The translations under genes were made by a program, and so were the position numbers. From Vibrio methylphosphonaticus (GTDB lineage: Bacteria; Pseudomonadota; Gammaproteobacteria; Enterobacterales; Vibrionaceae), in NCBI RefSeq assembly GCF_023634655.1, contig NZ_JAMKMS010000003.1, positions 278,502 to 342,501 on the forward strand: DNA of 64,000 bases, given 5' to 3'. Below the pieces are notes generated by a model, which was not told the DNA's origin, made no database searches, and saw only the letters and a program-made list of their open reading frames with translations. Shown piece after piece: positions 63,792 to 64,000 of the stretch (positions are counted from its first letter, which is position 1; each line of letters begins with the position of its first letter).

Positions 63792-64000
63792 AGAAAATCC
63801 TAATAAGTATAAATACGGATCTAATAATACAATATATTGATGTTTATATCGATAGCTTATGGCATTCATCAATGTCAGATTTGTGTGAAAGCAAAACAGT
63901 GATGTGCATCATCAATACTGGACAGTGAGCTTAGTGACTTTCCATACTTACCGCTTATGCTAATTCGTGATTTGCTAATACTTGGCTCTCCGAAACTCAT
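63792..64000. other. Right-edge spacer with a short open frame
   Basis: A minus-strand frame is open from 64000 (an ATG at the very edge) to a stop at 63875-63877, 41 codons starting MSFGEPSISKSRIS. It may be the end of a gene beyond the window or chance; I do not annotate it as a gene. Confidence 0.3.

Noticed and set aside
1..64000. tRNA, rRNA, insertion sequence, prophage or integrative element
   Set aside because: No cloverleaf with CCA-type ends, no transposase, integrase or phage gene was found on either strand by reading; weak or decayed copies could be missed.

Overview
The window reads as a piece of a Vibrio-type gammaproteobacterial chromosome. The evidence is gene content: a 276-residue NadE, homodimeric-type PyrC, a VctPDGC-like catechol-siderophore importer, an SgrR-family regulator, several Vibrio-style porins and DUF3541. 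From memory, nadE, pyrC, the vct genes and a ShyA-like endopeptidase lie on chromosome II in V. cholerae, so this is probably the secondary chromosome of a related species (inference). I see no rRNA, tRNA, insertion sequence, prophage or CRISPR array. Most genes sit in one- to four-gene units separated by clear Rho-independent terminators.

Layout. 0-9 kb: partial acyltransferase, AraC-like cupin protein, NAD synthesis pair (NadD-like adenylyltransferase divergent from nadE), a YdcH-type small protein, a MOSC/flavin/2Fe-2S fusion reductase divergent from pyrC (with a PurR box), a DUF1289-CWC protein, a thioesterase and an M14 peptidase. 9-20 kb: Omp85-like barrel, a structured non-coding stretch, Fe-alcohol dehydrogenase with an AraC regulator, and an RND efflux pair. 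20-33 kb: glycosyltransferase and DedA-LssY proteins, the vct iron importer with a Fur-like box, a YedI-like protein, a second RND pair and a YcaD-like MFS transporter. 33-43 kb: Tat-exported DUF1501 with DUF1800, a small zinc-ribbon protein, an M23 endopeptidase, a glycogen-binding-domain protein, a YjiH-like membrane protein and a sugar-type porin. 43-54 kb: two GNAT enzymes, an EamA exporter, an SgrR-family regulator with a divergent 44-codon ORF, an L,D-transpeptidase, SDR, double cupin, TauE-like exporter and DUF3541. 54-64 kb: an aglEFGK alpha-glucoside importer divergent from an aglA alpha-glucosidase, then a thiolase.

Working together: the agl cluster is one catabolic unit (import of alpha-glucosides plus cytoplasmic hydrolysis), with a hairpin and U-tract behind the binding-protein gene that should favour excess AglE. 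The vct genes form one Fur-type iron unit with a similar hairpin behind the binding-protein gene. DUF1501 and DUF1800 form the usual pair of unknown function.

Most worth a second look: (1) a 44-codon ORF divergent from the SgrR-like gene, which sits where enteric bacteria encode SgrS/SgrT and has a weak SgrT-like stretch; (2) a chain of hairpins ending in a strong terminator at about 11.4-11.8 kb, a candidate unannotated RNA; (3) several short tandem repeats that overlap stop codons, plus a seven-copy 16-bp array just upstream of the double-cupin gene; (4) an in-frame hexanucleotide tract coding Asn-Thr inside the SgrR-like regulator; (5) four small proteins of 44 to 59 residues, read directly from the sequence. 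All family names come from reading translations; no database search was run.
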